From 2-02-FULL-55-14 sp964534125 (GTDB taxonomy: Bacteria > Bacteroidota > Ignavibacteria > UBA10030), in NCBI GenBank assembly GCA_964534125.1, contig CAZHOJ010000010.1, positions 1-64,000 on the forward strand: a stretch of 64,000 nucleotides of DNA, given 5' to 3'. Positions 55,228 through 64,000 of this stretch are shown piece by piece (positions within the stretch are counted from its first letter, which is position 1; each line of letters starts with the position of its first letter). The translations under genes were made by a program, and so were the position numbers. Below the pieces are notes generated by a model, which saw only the letters and a program-made list of their open reading frames with translations, made no database searches and was not told the origin of the DNA.

Positions 55228-58176
55228 TCAGCGGATCTCCACCTCATCGACAAAGATCCACGCCTTGCCTCCGCTCCCCTTGTGCCACGGCGGACACGTG
55301 CCGATGTTCTTCGCTGTTACGCGCACGAAGCGGGCCTGATGCGGCGGTCCGGCATATTGTACATCCTGGATCCGTGCCGGGACGTCGTGCGCAGCGACGA
55401 TGCTCCCCTGCGAGAGTATCTCAGAGTACAGTCGTCCGTCGGTCGAAACCTCGTAGGTGACATGCGCAGGAAAGAAGATCCACGCATTGTTGTCATGCAG
55501 GAAGGTCGTACTGATGGAGGAGACCAGACGGACCTCCCCCAGATCGATCACGGCCTGCATGTCGTTCCCCTCATACCCCTGCCATCCACCGATCCTGAAA
55601 TCGATCACGCCGTGCACTCCGTCCATGATGGCCTGGTCTCCACCTGCATCATAATGCGAGCTGTACGGGGAGGTCGACAGAACATGGCCGATCCGCTCGA
55701 ACTTCTCGTACACGGCTTCGAGCACTCCGCTGGGCGGGAGACCCTCCGCATAGGCCCGTGCTTTCAATGTCGTCGTGCGATCGAATGTGAGGGGGACCGA
55801 GTATGCAGCTGAGGTACGTCCGGGCTCCGATCCGTCGGTCGAATACCGTATGACAGCCCCCGGAGTCGCACAGCTCAGTTCCACGGTGATGCTTCCCTGG
55901 AAGGACTGTTCCTGCCGCGAAGAGACGGGGGCCAGTGTGATGGGAGCCGCCGGAGGGCTCGGGGGGACGGACCCGGGATGTGAAGCCCATGATGTGTCGG
56001 GTACACTCCCCAGCGAGAAGCTGACGACGTCCGTGTTGAGCAGCTCATCATGCGATATCCATGAACGTCCGAGCGCCCTCCCGTCTGCGAAGACCTCCTG
56101 CACATACGGGTTCGTCTCAGCGCCTTTGCCAGCGATGACGAGCTCACGCCCGTTCGGCAGCTGCACACGTGCCTCCGGGAACAGCGGCGCTCCAAGCGTG
56201 TAGATCGGCTGGGCGGGATTGACCGGATACAGGCCGAGCGCGCTCAGAACATACCATGCGGACATCTGACCGCAATCCTCGTTCCCGATGAGGCCATCGG
56301 GTGCGTCGGTGTAGAAATCCTGCATGATGCGCCGGACGAGCTGTTGCGTTCTCCAGGGTTGTCCTGCATATGCATAGAGGTACGCGATATGATGGCTCGG
56401 TTCGTTCCCGTGCGCATACTGTCCGATGAGGCCCGTAATATCCGCTTGATCGCGTCCCTCGAGAACGCTCTGGGCCGCGAACATTTCGTCAAGCTTCCGG
56501 GTGAAGCCCTCCCGGCCACCGTACAGGTCGATCATCCCGCTGACGTTGTGCGGGACGAAGAAGGCGTATTGCCATGCATTCGCCTCCGTGAAATCCACCG
56601 TGACGGCCCGCGGAGTGAACGGCTCCTTCCATGCTCCATTCCGCTTGCTGCGGAAAAATCCCGCGGAAGGATCGAAGAGGTTCCGGTACGATTCCGCCCG
56701 GCGCGCGAACTCCTCACTCAGGTCGTCCCTGCCCAGAAGACGCGCCATCTCTGAGATGCACCAGTCATCGTACGCATACTCGAGCGTCTTCGAGACCGAC
56801 TCAGACTCCTTCTCTGATGGGATGCATCCGTACACGCCGTACGGAAGCCTTCCGAGCGTATCCAGCTTTGCGGTCCCCACCATCGCGGCCAGTGCCCCCG
56901 CAGGATCGAATCCCCGTATCCCCTTCCGATATGCATCGAGGATCGGCGGTACGGCATGGTATCCGATCATGCACCACGTTTCGTTCGCTGCCAGCTCCCA
57001 CACCGGGAGGCCTAAGGACTCTTCGTAGATGGCAAGGAACGAGCGGATAAAATCGGCCGTGCGATCTGGTTCAAGAATGGTAAAGAGCGGATGCGCCGCT
57101 CTGAACGTGTCCCACAGCGAGAAGACAGTGTATCGTTCGAATCCATCGGCAGTGCCAATGCCACCCGTCATTGTGCGATAACGGCCATCGACGTCGGAAA
57201 ACACGTTTGGAGCGATCATGGTATGATAGAGCGCTGTGTAGAAGGTCCGGCGCTGCTCAATAGTTCCGCCGCTGAGACGGATCCGCGACAAAGAACGGTT
57301 CCACGTATCGTACGCCGATTGCCGAACCGCATCGAAGTCCCGGTGCTGCATTTCCTGCTCGAGGTTGCGCCGCGCCCCTGACGCATCTGTCGCTGATATC
57401 CCGACACGTACGATCAGCGGCTCGTCCCCCGCCGACCGGAATCGGAGCGCACCTTTCACATGCCGTCCTGCTGCACGTGCGACGTCCGGAGCAAGCGTGT
57501 CGGATCCCGAGATGCCGAAGGAAGCGATGGGTTGCGAGAAGTGCGCGACGAAGTAGATATGCTGGTCAAGCGCCCACCCCTTCGACCGACGGAATCCTGT
57601 GACCTCGCGCTCGCCCGTCACTTCCAGCCATGCATCCCGGACCTTGTCCGGGCCAATGCCGTGCACGAGGTCGATCACAAGCCACGCGCTGTCGGTCTGC
57701 GGAAACGTGTATCGATGGACTCCGGTCCGGCGTGTGGCTGTGAGCTCGACCGTGATCTGTTTTTCCCGCAGGAAGACCCGGTAGTACCCGGGAGATGCCT
57801 CCTCGTCCTCATGACGGAACGCAGAACGGTAGCCGGGGGATGCAAGAGATCCCGTATCCAGCCTGACGCTCCCGACCATGGGCGAGAAGAGGATATCTCC
57901 ATAATCTCCCACACCTGTCCCGCTGAGGTGCGTGTGAGAGAATCCGAGGATGGAGCGGTCGGCATGGTAGTAGCCGCCGCAGGCGTCCCAGCCGACGACG
58001 CGTGTGTCGGGGCTGAGCTGCACCATGCCGAACGGAAAGGTGGCGCCGGGGAATGTATGTCCGTGCCCGCCGGTACCGATGAAGGGATCGACCAGTCCGG
58101 CAGGGTCGCTCTGCTGCCCGTTGCACAAGGACACTGCAGAGAAGAGAAGAATGGCAATAACGCGATACGACCGCAT
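55228..58176 (-). CDS. GH92 alpha-mannosidase with accessory domains
   Basis: A 982-residue secreted glycoside hydrolase. After a signal peptide (ILLFSAVSLCNG), residues about 24-730 form the GH92 fold: DPFIGTGGHGHTFPGA start, SHTHLSGTGVGDYGD and the GNEDCGQMSAWYVLSALGLY C-terminal motif (part of the catalytic acid/base region). A chitobiase-like C-terminal domain (about 770-850, ITVELSCATPGAVIRYSTDG) and a discoidin-like domain (about 855-982) follow. GH92 enzymes trim alpha-mannose from glycans and are calcium-dependent. It lies 24 bp upstream of cutC in the same direction. Confidence 0.94.
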   Translation of the reverse strand: MRSYRVIAILLFSAVSLCNGQQSDPAGLVDPFIGTGGHGHTFPGATFPFGMVQLSPDTRVVGWDACGGYYHADRSILGFSHTHLSGTGVGDYGDILFSPMVGSVRLDTGSLASPGYRSAFRHEDEEASPGYYRVFLREKQITVELTATRRTGVHRYTFPQTDSAWLVIDLVHGIGPDKVRDAWLEVTGEREVTGFRRSKGWALDQHIYFVAHFSQPIASFGISGSDTLAPDVARAAGRHVKGALRFRSAGDEPLIVRVGISATDASGARRNLEQEMQHRDFDAVRQSAYDTWNRSLSRIRLSGGTIEQRRTFYTALYHTMIAPNVFSDVDGRYRTMTGGIGTADGFERYTVFSLWDTFRAAHPLFTILEPDRTADFIRSFLAIYEESLGLPVWELAANETWCMIGYHAVPPILDAYRKGIRGFDPAGALAAMVGTAKLDTLGRLPYGVYGCIPSEKESESVSKTLEYAYDDWCISEMARLLGRDDLSEEFARRAESYRNLFDPSAGFFRSKRNGAWKEPFTPRAVTVDFTEANAWQYAFFVPHNVSGMIDLYGGREGFTRKLDEMFAAQSVLEGRDQADITGLIGQYAHGNEPSHHIAYLYAYAGQPWRTQQLVRRIMQDFYTDAPDGLIGNEDCGQMSAWYVLSALGLYPVNPAQPIYTLGAPLFPEARVQLPNGRELVIAGKGAETNPYVQEVFADGRALGRSWISHDELLNTDVVSFSLGSVPDTSWASHPGSVPPSPPAAPITLAPVSSRQEQSFQGSITVELSCATPGAVIRYSTDGSEPGRTSAAYSVPLTFDRTTTLKARAYAEGLPPSGVLEAVYEKFERIGHVLSTSPYSSHYDAGGDQAIMDGVHGVIDFRIGGWQGYEGNDMQAVIDLGEVRLVSSISTTFLHDNNAWIFFPAHVTYEVSTDGRLYSEILSQGSIVAAHDVPARIQDVQYAGPPHQARFVRVTAKNIGTCPPWHKGSGGKAWIFVDEVEIR

Positions 58177-58309
58177 AGAAAAGACCTCCTGTCGGCTTCC
58201 AACTTACAGAATGCCTTCCCAAGATTCACCCTGCAGGTGCATCCTTTCCAAAATCGTCGCATCTTACGCATACGCTGTACATCCACCACCCTTCACACAG
58301 GAGTCGTAC

Positions 58310-58531
58310 ATGAAAAAGAACATGGGCACCGTCGACCGGATCGTTCGCGTGGTCCTCGCCCTCATCGTCGGCGTGCTGTACTACATGGGAGAGATCACAG
58401 GGACAGCGGCCATTGTCCTGGGCGTTCTCGCCGTCATTTTCCTTTTCACGAGCATCTTCAGCTTCTGCCCGCTCTATCTCCCGTTCAAGCTCTCCACCAT
58501 CGGGAAGGGCAGCGAGGAAGAGGCCTCATAA
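58310..58531 (+). CDS. DUF2892 family membrane protein
   Basis: A 73-residue protein with two membrane helices of the YgaP-transmembrane type: KNMGTVDRIVRVVLALIVG start and SIFSFCPLYLPFKLST end, with the conserved Cys-Pro. Its role is unknown; relatives are linked to rhodanese and redox proteins. It follows a short leader; AGG precedes the ATG. It lies 36 bp before osmC and probably shares its mRNA. Confidence 0.92.
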   Translation: MKKNMGTVDRIVRVVLALIVGVLYYMGEITGTAAIVLGVLAVIFLFTSIFSFCPLYLPFKLSTIGKGSEEEAS

Positions 58532-58567
58532 GCATTTCCCCGTGACACTCCGGAGACCGGATAACTC

Positions 58568-59008
58568 ATGGCACTGACAAAAGACGTCACGCTCAGACTC
58601 GTGCAGGGTGTGACATATGTAGCGAAGGCCGGGTCGAACCATTGGGTTGTGATGGATGGTTCCCCCGACTTCGGAGGCAGCATGGCCGGATCGACTCCAA
58701 AAGAGCTCGTGCTCATGGGCCTCGCCGGCTGTACCGCGAGCGATGTCGTTTCGATTCTGAAGAAGAAGCGGGTTCCGCTGGCAGACTTCAGCATCAACGT
58801 CCATGCCGAGGAGCGAGAGGAACACCCGCGTATCTTCACCACGGTCAATGTCGAATACGTATTCTATGGGGACGACATCAGGAAAGAGGATGTTGAGAGG
58901 GCCATTGAGCTCTCGACGACGAAATACTGTTCCGTGAGCGCCATCCTGAAGGCAAGCGCAACGCTGACGCATTCATACAGGATCGAGCCGGCAGCGAACA
59001 AGCCCTGA
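58568..59008 (+). CDS. OsmC/Ohr family protein (YhfA-like)
   Basis: A 146-residue protein with the two redox Cys of the family: the first in MGLAGCTASDVVSIL and the second in TTKYCSVSAIL. The N-terminal strands and the KPELV-type motif (PKELVLMGLAGC) fit OsmC-like peroxidases, which reduce organic hydroperoxides with thiols. This short YhfA-like branch has no proven substrate. It forms a pair with the DUF2892 gene upstream and ends at an inverted repeat. Confidence 0.92.
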   Translation: MALTKDVTLRLVQGVTYVAKAGSNHWVVMDGSPDFGGSMAGSTPKELVLMGLAGCTASDVVSILKKKRVPLADFSINVHAEEREEHPRIFTTVNVEYVFYGDDIRKEDVERAIELSTTKYCSVSAILKASATLTHSYRIEPAANKP

Positions 59009-59034
59009 CCGGCAGCGACCTTTCGTAGAGCATC

Positions 59035-59080
59035 GAAGTCCGGCCGTGTTCCGTGCTACATGGGGCAGGGACCGGACTTC
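59035..59080 (+). terminator. Inverted repeat after the OsmC gene
   Basis: GAAGTCCGG (59035-59043) and CCGGACTTC (59072-59080) form a perfect 9-bp stem, 26 bp past the stop, with a 28-base loop. A T-run is absent, so it may be an atypical terminator. Confidence 0.45.
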
Positions 59081-59175
59081 CTGCGTTTCAGAGGCACCGC
59101 AATACTCCCCCCGCCCTTGAATATCTCTTCAAACGTCCCTAATCTGTAATCTGTCACTTTTCTCAGGAGGTTCCT

Positions 59176-61173
59176 CTGACTCCCAACGATCTCGACACCC
59201 TCTCGGTCAATACGATCCGGACCCTTGCTATGGACGGTGTTCAGAAGGCGAACTCCGGCCATCCCGGCATGCCGCTGGGCGCCGCTGCCATGGCGTATGT
59301 TCTGTGGAACCGCCACCTGCGACACAATCCCCACGACCCAGACTGGCCGAACCGCGACCGCTTCGTCCTTTCCGCGGGGCATGGTTCGATGCTGCTCTAC
59401 AGTCTGCTGCATCTGTCCGGGTACGACCTGTCGCTCGATGAGCTGAAGGAGTTCCGTCAGTGGGGCAGCCGTACACCCGGACATCCCGAATACCACATGA
59501 CGCCGGGCGTCGAAACGACCACCGGCCCGCTCGGTCAGGGATTTGCCAACGGCGTGGGCATGGCGATGGCGCAACGGTATCTCGCAGCGCGCTATAATCA
59601 GGCCGATTTCCCCATGCTCGATTATCGCGTCTACGCCATCGTCAGCGACGGTGACCTGATGGAAGGCGTTGCGTCCGAGGCAGCCTCGCTCGCCGGCCAC
59701 CTCAGACTCAGCAACCTCATCTACCTGTACGATGACAATAAGATCTCCATTGACGGCCCGACATCGATCGCGTTCACGGAGGATGTCGGCCGCCGGTTCA
59801 CGGCGTACGGCTGGCAGGTGCGAGTGGTCGAGGACGGGAACGATCTCGCCGCCATCCATCGCGCGATCGTCGAGGCAAAATCCCAGACCGACCGGCCGTC
59901 CCTGATCATGGTCCGGACCCACATCGGCTTCGGTAGTCCGAACAAGCAGGACAGTCCCTCTTCTCATGGGTCGCCGCTCGGCGAGAATGAGATCGCCCTC
60001 ACAAAGAAAGCGCTTGGGTGGACCGAGACGCAACCCTTCTCCATCCCAAAACGCGTGCTCGACCACTGCCGCAAGGCCGTTGAGAAAGGGGACGCACTCC
60101 AGAAGGAATGGAGGAGCCAGTTCGACCGGTACCGGTCACGGTTCCCCGACCTTGCCGAGGAATTCCAGCGCCTGCAGAAAGGAAACCTCGGCACGGACTG
60201 GATCGAGGCGCTTCCCACCTTCACGGAAGGCCTTGCTACCCGCCAGGCATCCGGAAAGGTCCTGAACGCCATCGCCCGGCACCTCCCCACGCTCATCGGA
60301 GGGTCAGCCGACCTTGCAGCATCCAACAACACGAACCTCAAGGACGAGGGCGACTTCCAGCATACTTCATACAAGGGGCGAAACATCAACTTCGGCGTCC
60401 GGGAACATGCGATGGGTTCCATCCTCAACGGTATGGCCCTGACGAAAGGGATCATTCCCTACGGAGCGACGTTCCTCATCTTCTCAGAGTACATGCGCCC
60501 TGCCATCCGGATGGCGGCGCTGATGGGCATCCGGCCCATCTATGTGTTCACGCACGACAGTATCGGGCTCGGCGAGGACGGCCCGACGCATCAACCCATC
60601 GAACAGCTGGCCGCGCTGCGAGCGATCCCCAACATGACCGTCATCCGTCCCGGAGACCCGAACGAGACGAGCTACGCGTGGAAGGCTGCCATCCAATGGA
60701 CGGACGGTCCCGTGGCACTCGCCCTCACCCGGCAGAAGCTCCCGCTCATCGACCGGACACGATTTGCAGCCGCGGAGGGTGTGGAGCGCGGAGCATACGT
60801 CCTCGGAGAGACACACCCGTCGCCGGACATCATTCTCCTGGCTTCCGGTTCTGAGGTGCAGCTCATCGTGGAGGCATACGAGACGCTCGCGCGGGAGCAG
60901 GTGCGCGTACGCATCGTGAGCATGCCGTCATGGGAGATCTTCGAGCGACAGACGGCAGAGTACCGACAGAGCGTCCTTCCACGGGGCGTCAGAAAACGCC
61001 TCGCGATAGAGGCTGGCAGTCCGATGGGATGGCACAAGTATGTCGGCGATGGCGGCGACATTCTCGGCATCGATACCTTCGGCGCATCTGCACCGTACGA
61101 ACGGCTGTACGAAGAGTACGGGCTGACAACCTCTCACCTGCTCTCACGGGTACGACTACTTCTGGAATCATGA
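59176..61173 (+). CDS. tkt: Transketolase, probable CTG start
   Basis: A thiamine-diphosphate enzyme of the pentose phosphate and Calvin-type cycles. Marks: SGHPGMPLGAAAMA, GHGSMLLYSLLHLSGYDL, GPLGQGFANGVGMA, DGDLMEGVASEAA and the DSIGLGEDGPTHQPIEQ motif. The first ATG (59230) would cut off the normal start; in frame, a CTG at 59176 is five bases after a perfect AGGAGG and begins TPNDLDTLSVNTIRTLAMDG, giving 665 residues as in other bacteria. The downstream phosphatase gene overlaps the stop by four bases. Confidence 0.93.
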   Translation: MTPNDLDTLSVNTIRTLAMDGVQKANSGHPGMPLGAAAMAYVLWNRHLRHNPHDPDWPNRDRFVLSAGHGSMLLYSLLHLSGYDLSLDELKEFRQWGSRTPGHPEYHMTPGVETTTGPLGQGFANGVGMAMAQRYLAARYNQADFPMLDYRVYAIVSDGDLMEGVASEAASLAGHLRLSNLIYLYDDNKISIDGPTSIAFTEDVGRRFTAYGWQVRVVEDGNDLAAIHRAIVEAKSQTDRPSLIMVRTHIGFGSPNKQDSPSSHGSPLGENEIALTKKALGWTETQPFSIPKRVLDHCRKAVEKGDALQKEWRSQFDRYRSRFPDLAEEFQRLQKGNLGTDWIEALPTFTEGLATRQASGKVLNAIARHLPTLIGGSADLAASNNTNLKDEGDFQHTSYKGRNINFGVREHAMGSILNGMALTKGIIPYGATFLIFSEYMRPAIRMAALMGIRPIYVFTHDSIGLGEDGPTHQPIEQLAALRAIPNMTVIRPGDPNETSYAWKAAIQWTDGPVALALTRQKLPLIDRTRFAAAEGVERGAYVLGETHPSPDIILLASGSEVQLIVEAYETLAREQVRVRIVSMPSWEIFERQTAEYRQSVLPRGVRKRLAIEAGSPMGWHKYVGDGGDILGIDTFGASAPYERLYEEYGLTTSHLLSRVRLLLES

Positions 61174-62789
61174 CCATGAAACGCATCGCACACTATCTCC
61201 TCTTCGCATCGTTCCTCGTCGCGCCGCTCGTATCGCAGGAGCCGGCAGGCGGCGGTTCACGGCTGCTCATCGTCATCTCCGTCGACCAGATGAAATCGGA
61301 ATACTACGACTGGTACGGGAAGAACTGGAACGGCGGGCTCGAACGCCTCTTCAAAGAGGGTGTGGTGTACACGAACGCCATCCTCGACTATGCCAGCAGC
61401 GAGACAGGCCCGGGTCATGCAACGCTGTCGACGGGCTGCTTCCCGCGGACGCACGGCATTCTCGGCAACAGCTGGATCGATCCGGTCACCCGGAGAGATG
61501 TGTACTGCGTCGAGGATTCCACCGCCCTGACTGTCGCCGGAGAGGGTGGGTCCCGCTCCCCGAAGAATCTCGCCGTTCCCGCGCTCGGGGACTGGCTGAA
61601 GGCGGCCTCGAAGAGGTCGAAGGTCGTGTCGATCTCCATCAAGGACCGGGCCGCCATCCTGATGGGAGGAAAGAAACCCGACCAGGTCTACTGGTACAAC
61701 TCGAAGACCGGACATCTGGTCACATCGACGTACTACACCCGTGAACCTCACGCGTGGGTAGCCGCCTTCAATGCAGCCAACTGGACGCAGAAGAACGTCC
61801 CCCCTGTATGGAACAAGCTCCTTCCGGAGGACACATATCAGGGACCGGACGACCAGCAGGGCGAGTTCATGTGGGGAGGGACGCGGGTCTTCCCGAGGAC
61901 GTTCGCGATGGCTGAACGGTCGTCACAGATGGTGACATCCCCCTGGGGTGATATGTTCCTGCTCGACGCGGCCCGTGCCGCGGTCAAGGAGGAAAAGCTC
62001 GGAACACGCGGCACGACCGACCTGCTTTTCATCGGCCTGTCGAGCACGGACTACGTCGGCCATTCGTTCGGCCCGAACAGTCATGAGATGCAGGACCATC
62101 TGGCCCGTCTCGACGCGTCGCTCGGCGCATTCATCGCAGATATGGAGGCCGCTCTGGGCGCTTCGAAGCTGCTGATAGCGCTGTCTGCCGACCACGCCTG
62201 CCTTCCCCTGCCGGAATATACCGTCGATGTCGACCACAAGCCGGCGCGCCGGCTGAACGTCAGGACCGAGGTGCTGCCGAAGGTACATATGCTGGACAGC
62301 CTCCTGCGTCTGGAGTGGGGGATCGAAGCAGACCTCATCGACCACAGCGGTTTCCTGAACTACGCCGCAGCGGAAAAGAAGGGCATCTCCCGGGACCTGC
62401 TCGAGGAGCGTGTCCGGGAAGGATATGTCGCCATCGACGGCGTCGCCGACATATACTTCAAGCGCGAGCTGACAGGCGAGACGATGATCTCACGGCCGTA
62501 CGCCGACCGGTTCATGCGCAGCTACTACAAGGATCGGGGCGAGGATTTCCAGATACGGTACGACGAGAACGTATTGCCGAGCTCGCGGGAGACCGGCACG
62601 TCGCACGGATCGACCTACGACTATGACAACAAGATCCCGCTTGTCTTCTGGGGGGTCCCCTCCCGCGTCAATCGGGTCAACACCAGGGCCGTCCTTGCGG
62701 ACCTTTCGCCGACGCTCGCAGCTATCCTGGACATCGCTGCACCCCCGCACGTGGAGGGAGTACCGCTCAGCGATGCGCTTTCCAGATAG
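61170..62789 (+). CDS. PafA-type alkaline phosphatase
   Basis: A 539-residue exported phosphatase of the alkaline-phosphatase superfamily (signal peptide ending SLVAP-type region, LLFASFLVAPLVSQ). Metal and catalytic residues match PafA: Asp39 in VISVDQM, Thr79 in SSETGPGHATLSTG as nucleophile, Asn100, the phosphomonoesterase pair Lys158/Arg160 in SIKDRAA, Asp and His in STDYVGHSFGP, and SADHA, and the last His in TSHGSTYDYD. The Lys/Arg pair argues for phosphomonoesters, not diesters. It overlaps the transketolase stop, so a shared mRNA is likely. PafA is not repressed by phosphate. Confidence 0.93.
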   Translation: MTMKRIAHYLLFASFLVAPLVSQEPAGGGSRLLIVISVDQMKSEYYDWYGKNWNGGLERLFKEGVVYTNAILDYASSETGPGHATLSTGCFPRTHGILGNSWIDPVTRRDVYCVEDSTALTVAGEGGSRSPKNLAVPALGDWLKAASKRSKVVSISIKDRAAILMGGKKPDQVYWYNSKTGHLVTSTYYTREPHAWVAAFNAANWTQKNVPPVWNKLLPEDTYQGPDDQQGEFMWGGTRVFPRTFAMAERSSQMVTSPWGDMFLLDAARAAVKEEKLGTRGTTDLLFIGLSSTDYVGHSFGPNSHEMQDHLARLDASLGAFIADMEAALGASKLLIALSADHACLPLPEYTVDVDHKPARRLNVRTEVLPKVHMLDSLLRLEWGIEADLIDHSGFLNYAAAEKKGISRDLLEERVREGYVAIDGVADIYFKRELTGETMISRPYADRFMRSYYKDRGEDFQIRYDENVLPSSRETGTSHGSTYDYDNKIPLVFWGVPSRVNRVNTRAVLADLSPTLAAILDIAAPPHVEGVPLSDALSR

Positions 62790-62828
62790 GCCACTTAGAT
62801 GCACCTCAGTCACAGCAGGGTCCGACGA

Positions 62829-64000
62829 ATGACGCAACGCCAGTTCACCATACTGTTGCTTGCCGGACTCCTCCTCGCCGGCTGCAGCACACCCCCTGTC
62901 TCACTCACAGTCGACAGACCTGTGCAAAAACCGCCGCTCATTCCCTATCCCGTCTCGGTGACCGACGGGTCCGGTTCGTTCATGCTCTCGCCATCTACGG
63001 TCGTCGCAGTGGCCGGGACCGACACGCGACTGCATGCGGTCGGACAGACCATGGCCGAGCAGCTGGGTCTCGAGCTCCTGCTCGACTTCCTTTCTCCCGC
63101 TGAGCCCGTCGATTCGAACCGCATTATCCTTCGCCTCTCTGCGGACATCCGCCATCCGCAGGGATACCGCATACGCACGACGCAGCGTTCGATCATCATC
63201 GAATCGGCACAGCCCGTCGGGGCCTTCTACGCCTTCCAGACCCTCCGTCAAATGCTCACGCCGGAGGCGTACATGAGCGGCATCACCGCCGGCACAAAGC
63301 AGCGCATCCCTGCGGGCGTCATCGAGGACCAGCCGCGGTTCCGCTACAGGGGCATGCACCTCGACGTGGCGCGGCATATGTTCCCCGTGGCCTTCATCAA
63401 GAAGTACATCGACCTCCTTGCGATGTTCAAGCTGAACACCTTCCACTGGCACCTCACGGACGACCAGGGATGGCGGATCGAGATCGCGAAGTACCCGAAG
63501 CTGACCGAGGTGGGTGCCTGGCGGAAGGAAACGCTCGTGGGACACTACACCGACCGGCCCGAGCGATTCGACGGCACTCCGTACGGAGGGTACTATACGC
63601 AGGATGAGGTGCGTGACGTGGTCGCGTACGCGCGCGAACGCTTCGTCACCATCATCCCTGAGATCGAAATGCCGGGCCATGCCCAGGCAGCGCTCGCAGC
63701 ATATCCTGAGCTCTCCTGCACGTACGGGCCGCATGACGTGGCGACGAAATGGGGCGTGTTCAAGGACATCTTCTGCACGAAAGACTCTGTGTTCACCTTC
63801 CTTGAGGACGTCCTCACGGAGGTCATAGACCTCTTCCCCGGCGAGTACATCCATGTCGGCGGGGACGAAGCGCCCAAGGACCGGTGGGAGGTCTGCCCCA
63901 ATTGCCGGGCCGTCAGGGAACGCGAAGGTATCCCGAACGTCCATGCCCAGCAGTCATACTTCATCAACCGCATCGAGAAGTTCCTCAACAGCAAAGGACG
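62829..64000 (+). CDS. GH20 beta-N-acetylhexosaminidase lipoprotein (cut by window end)
   Basis: The first ~390 residues of a family 20 hexosaminidase that removes terminal GlcNAc or GalNAc. The signal peptide ends LLLAGLLLAGC, with Cys as the lipid anchor. The N-terminal GH20b-like domain (about 35-170) precedes the barrel, with RGMHLDVARHMFP, FHWHLTDDQGWRIEI, IPEIEMPGHAQAAL and the catalytic pair D346/E347 in VGGDEAPKDRW. The reading frame is still open at 64000. Together with GH92 at 55228 this suggests use of N-glycans or similar. Confidence 0.95.
   Translation, partial: MTQRQFTILLLAGLLLAGCSTPPVSLTVDRPVQKPPLIPYPVSVTDGSGSFMLSPSTVVAVAGTDTRLHAVGQTMAEQLGLELLLDFLSPAEPVDSNRIILRLSADIRHPQGYRIRTTQRSIIIESAQPVGAFYAFQTLRQMLTPEAYMSGITAGTKQRIPAGVIEDQPRFRYRGMHLDVARHMFPVAFIKKYIDLLAMFKLNTFHWHLTDDQGWRIEIAKYPKLTEVGAWRKETLVGHYTDRPERFDGTPYGGYYTQDEVRDVVAYARERFVTIIPEIEMPGHAQAALAAYPELSCTYGPHDVATKWGVFKDIFCTKDSVFTFLEDVLTEVIDLFPGEYIHVGGDEAPKDRWEVCPNCRAVREREGIPNVHAQQSYFINRIEKFLNSKG

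Noticed and set aside
56640..56660. Third copy of the GCGGAAAAA repeat end
   Set aside because: It is a short match inside the GH92 coding sequence without a partner end.

Overview
The window reads as chromosome from a GC-rich member of the Bacteroidota/Chlorobi side of the FCB group, most likely Ignavibacteria-like. Evidence: a secreted multihaem protein ends in the 'NYPNPFNPST' type A sorting tail used by type IX secretion in that lineage; YebC is of the Bacteroidota-type short-start form; succinate dehydrogenase is the three-gene sdhCAB (cytochrome b558) form; two free-standing S23-type four-helix-bundle genes are present. These are lineage inferences, not a taxonomic assignment.

Layout. 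1-11 kb: obg, two small four-helix-bundle genes, an unknown 408-residue protein, a 1212-residue TPR protein and the secreted nine-haem candidate cytochrome. The gaps here carry tandem 7-bp repeats, several beginning exactly at a stop codon. 11-20.7 kb: sdhCAB, ftsX, two small lipoproteins, recR-ybaB, a DUF2177 membrane protein, and a rhodanese plus CoA-disulfide-reductase-like pair. 21-26 kb: a tRNA-Asn gene interrupted in its anticodon by a 308-nt group I intron, with its own promoter and terminator, then a GntR / radical-SAM activase / glycyl-radical hydroxyproline dehydratase operon.

26.8-46.5 kb is the most unusual part: a minus-strand run of sixteen genes. It joins a type IV filament assembly ATPase and platform protein, a HerA-like ATPase, three small pilin-like proteins without a classical prepilin site, and a large set of kinases and receivers, including a Pro/Ala-rich protein with a degenerate receiver. 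No secretin, prepilin peptidase or ordinary major pilin is seen. I infer a signalling-coupled envelope filament or secretion machine.

46.8-54.2 kb: a GDSL hydrolase, a thiol/sulfur cluster (thioredoxin, DUF302, DUF6132, rhodanese), an AhpD-like protein, an ECF sigma factor with a His/Asp-rich linker and a soluble zinc anti-sigma, two zinc-ribbon membrane proteins, a SpoIIE-type phosphatase and an SDR. 54.3-64 kb: cutC, a GH92 mannosidase, DUF2892, OsmC, transketolase (probable CTG start), a PafA-type phosphatase and a truncated GH20 hexosaminidase. Two MITE-like elements with matching CTAG-ended inverted repeats lie at 41.9 and 54.4 kb; the second supplies the cutC stop codon.
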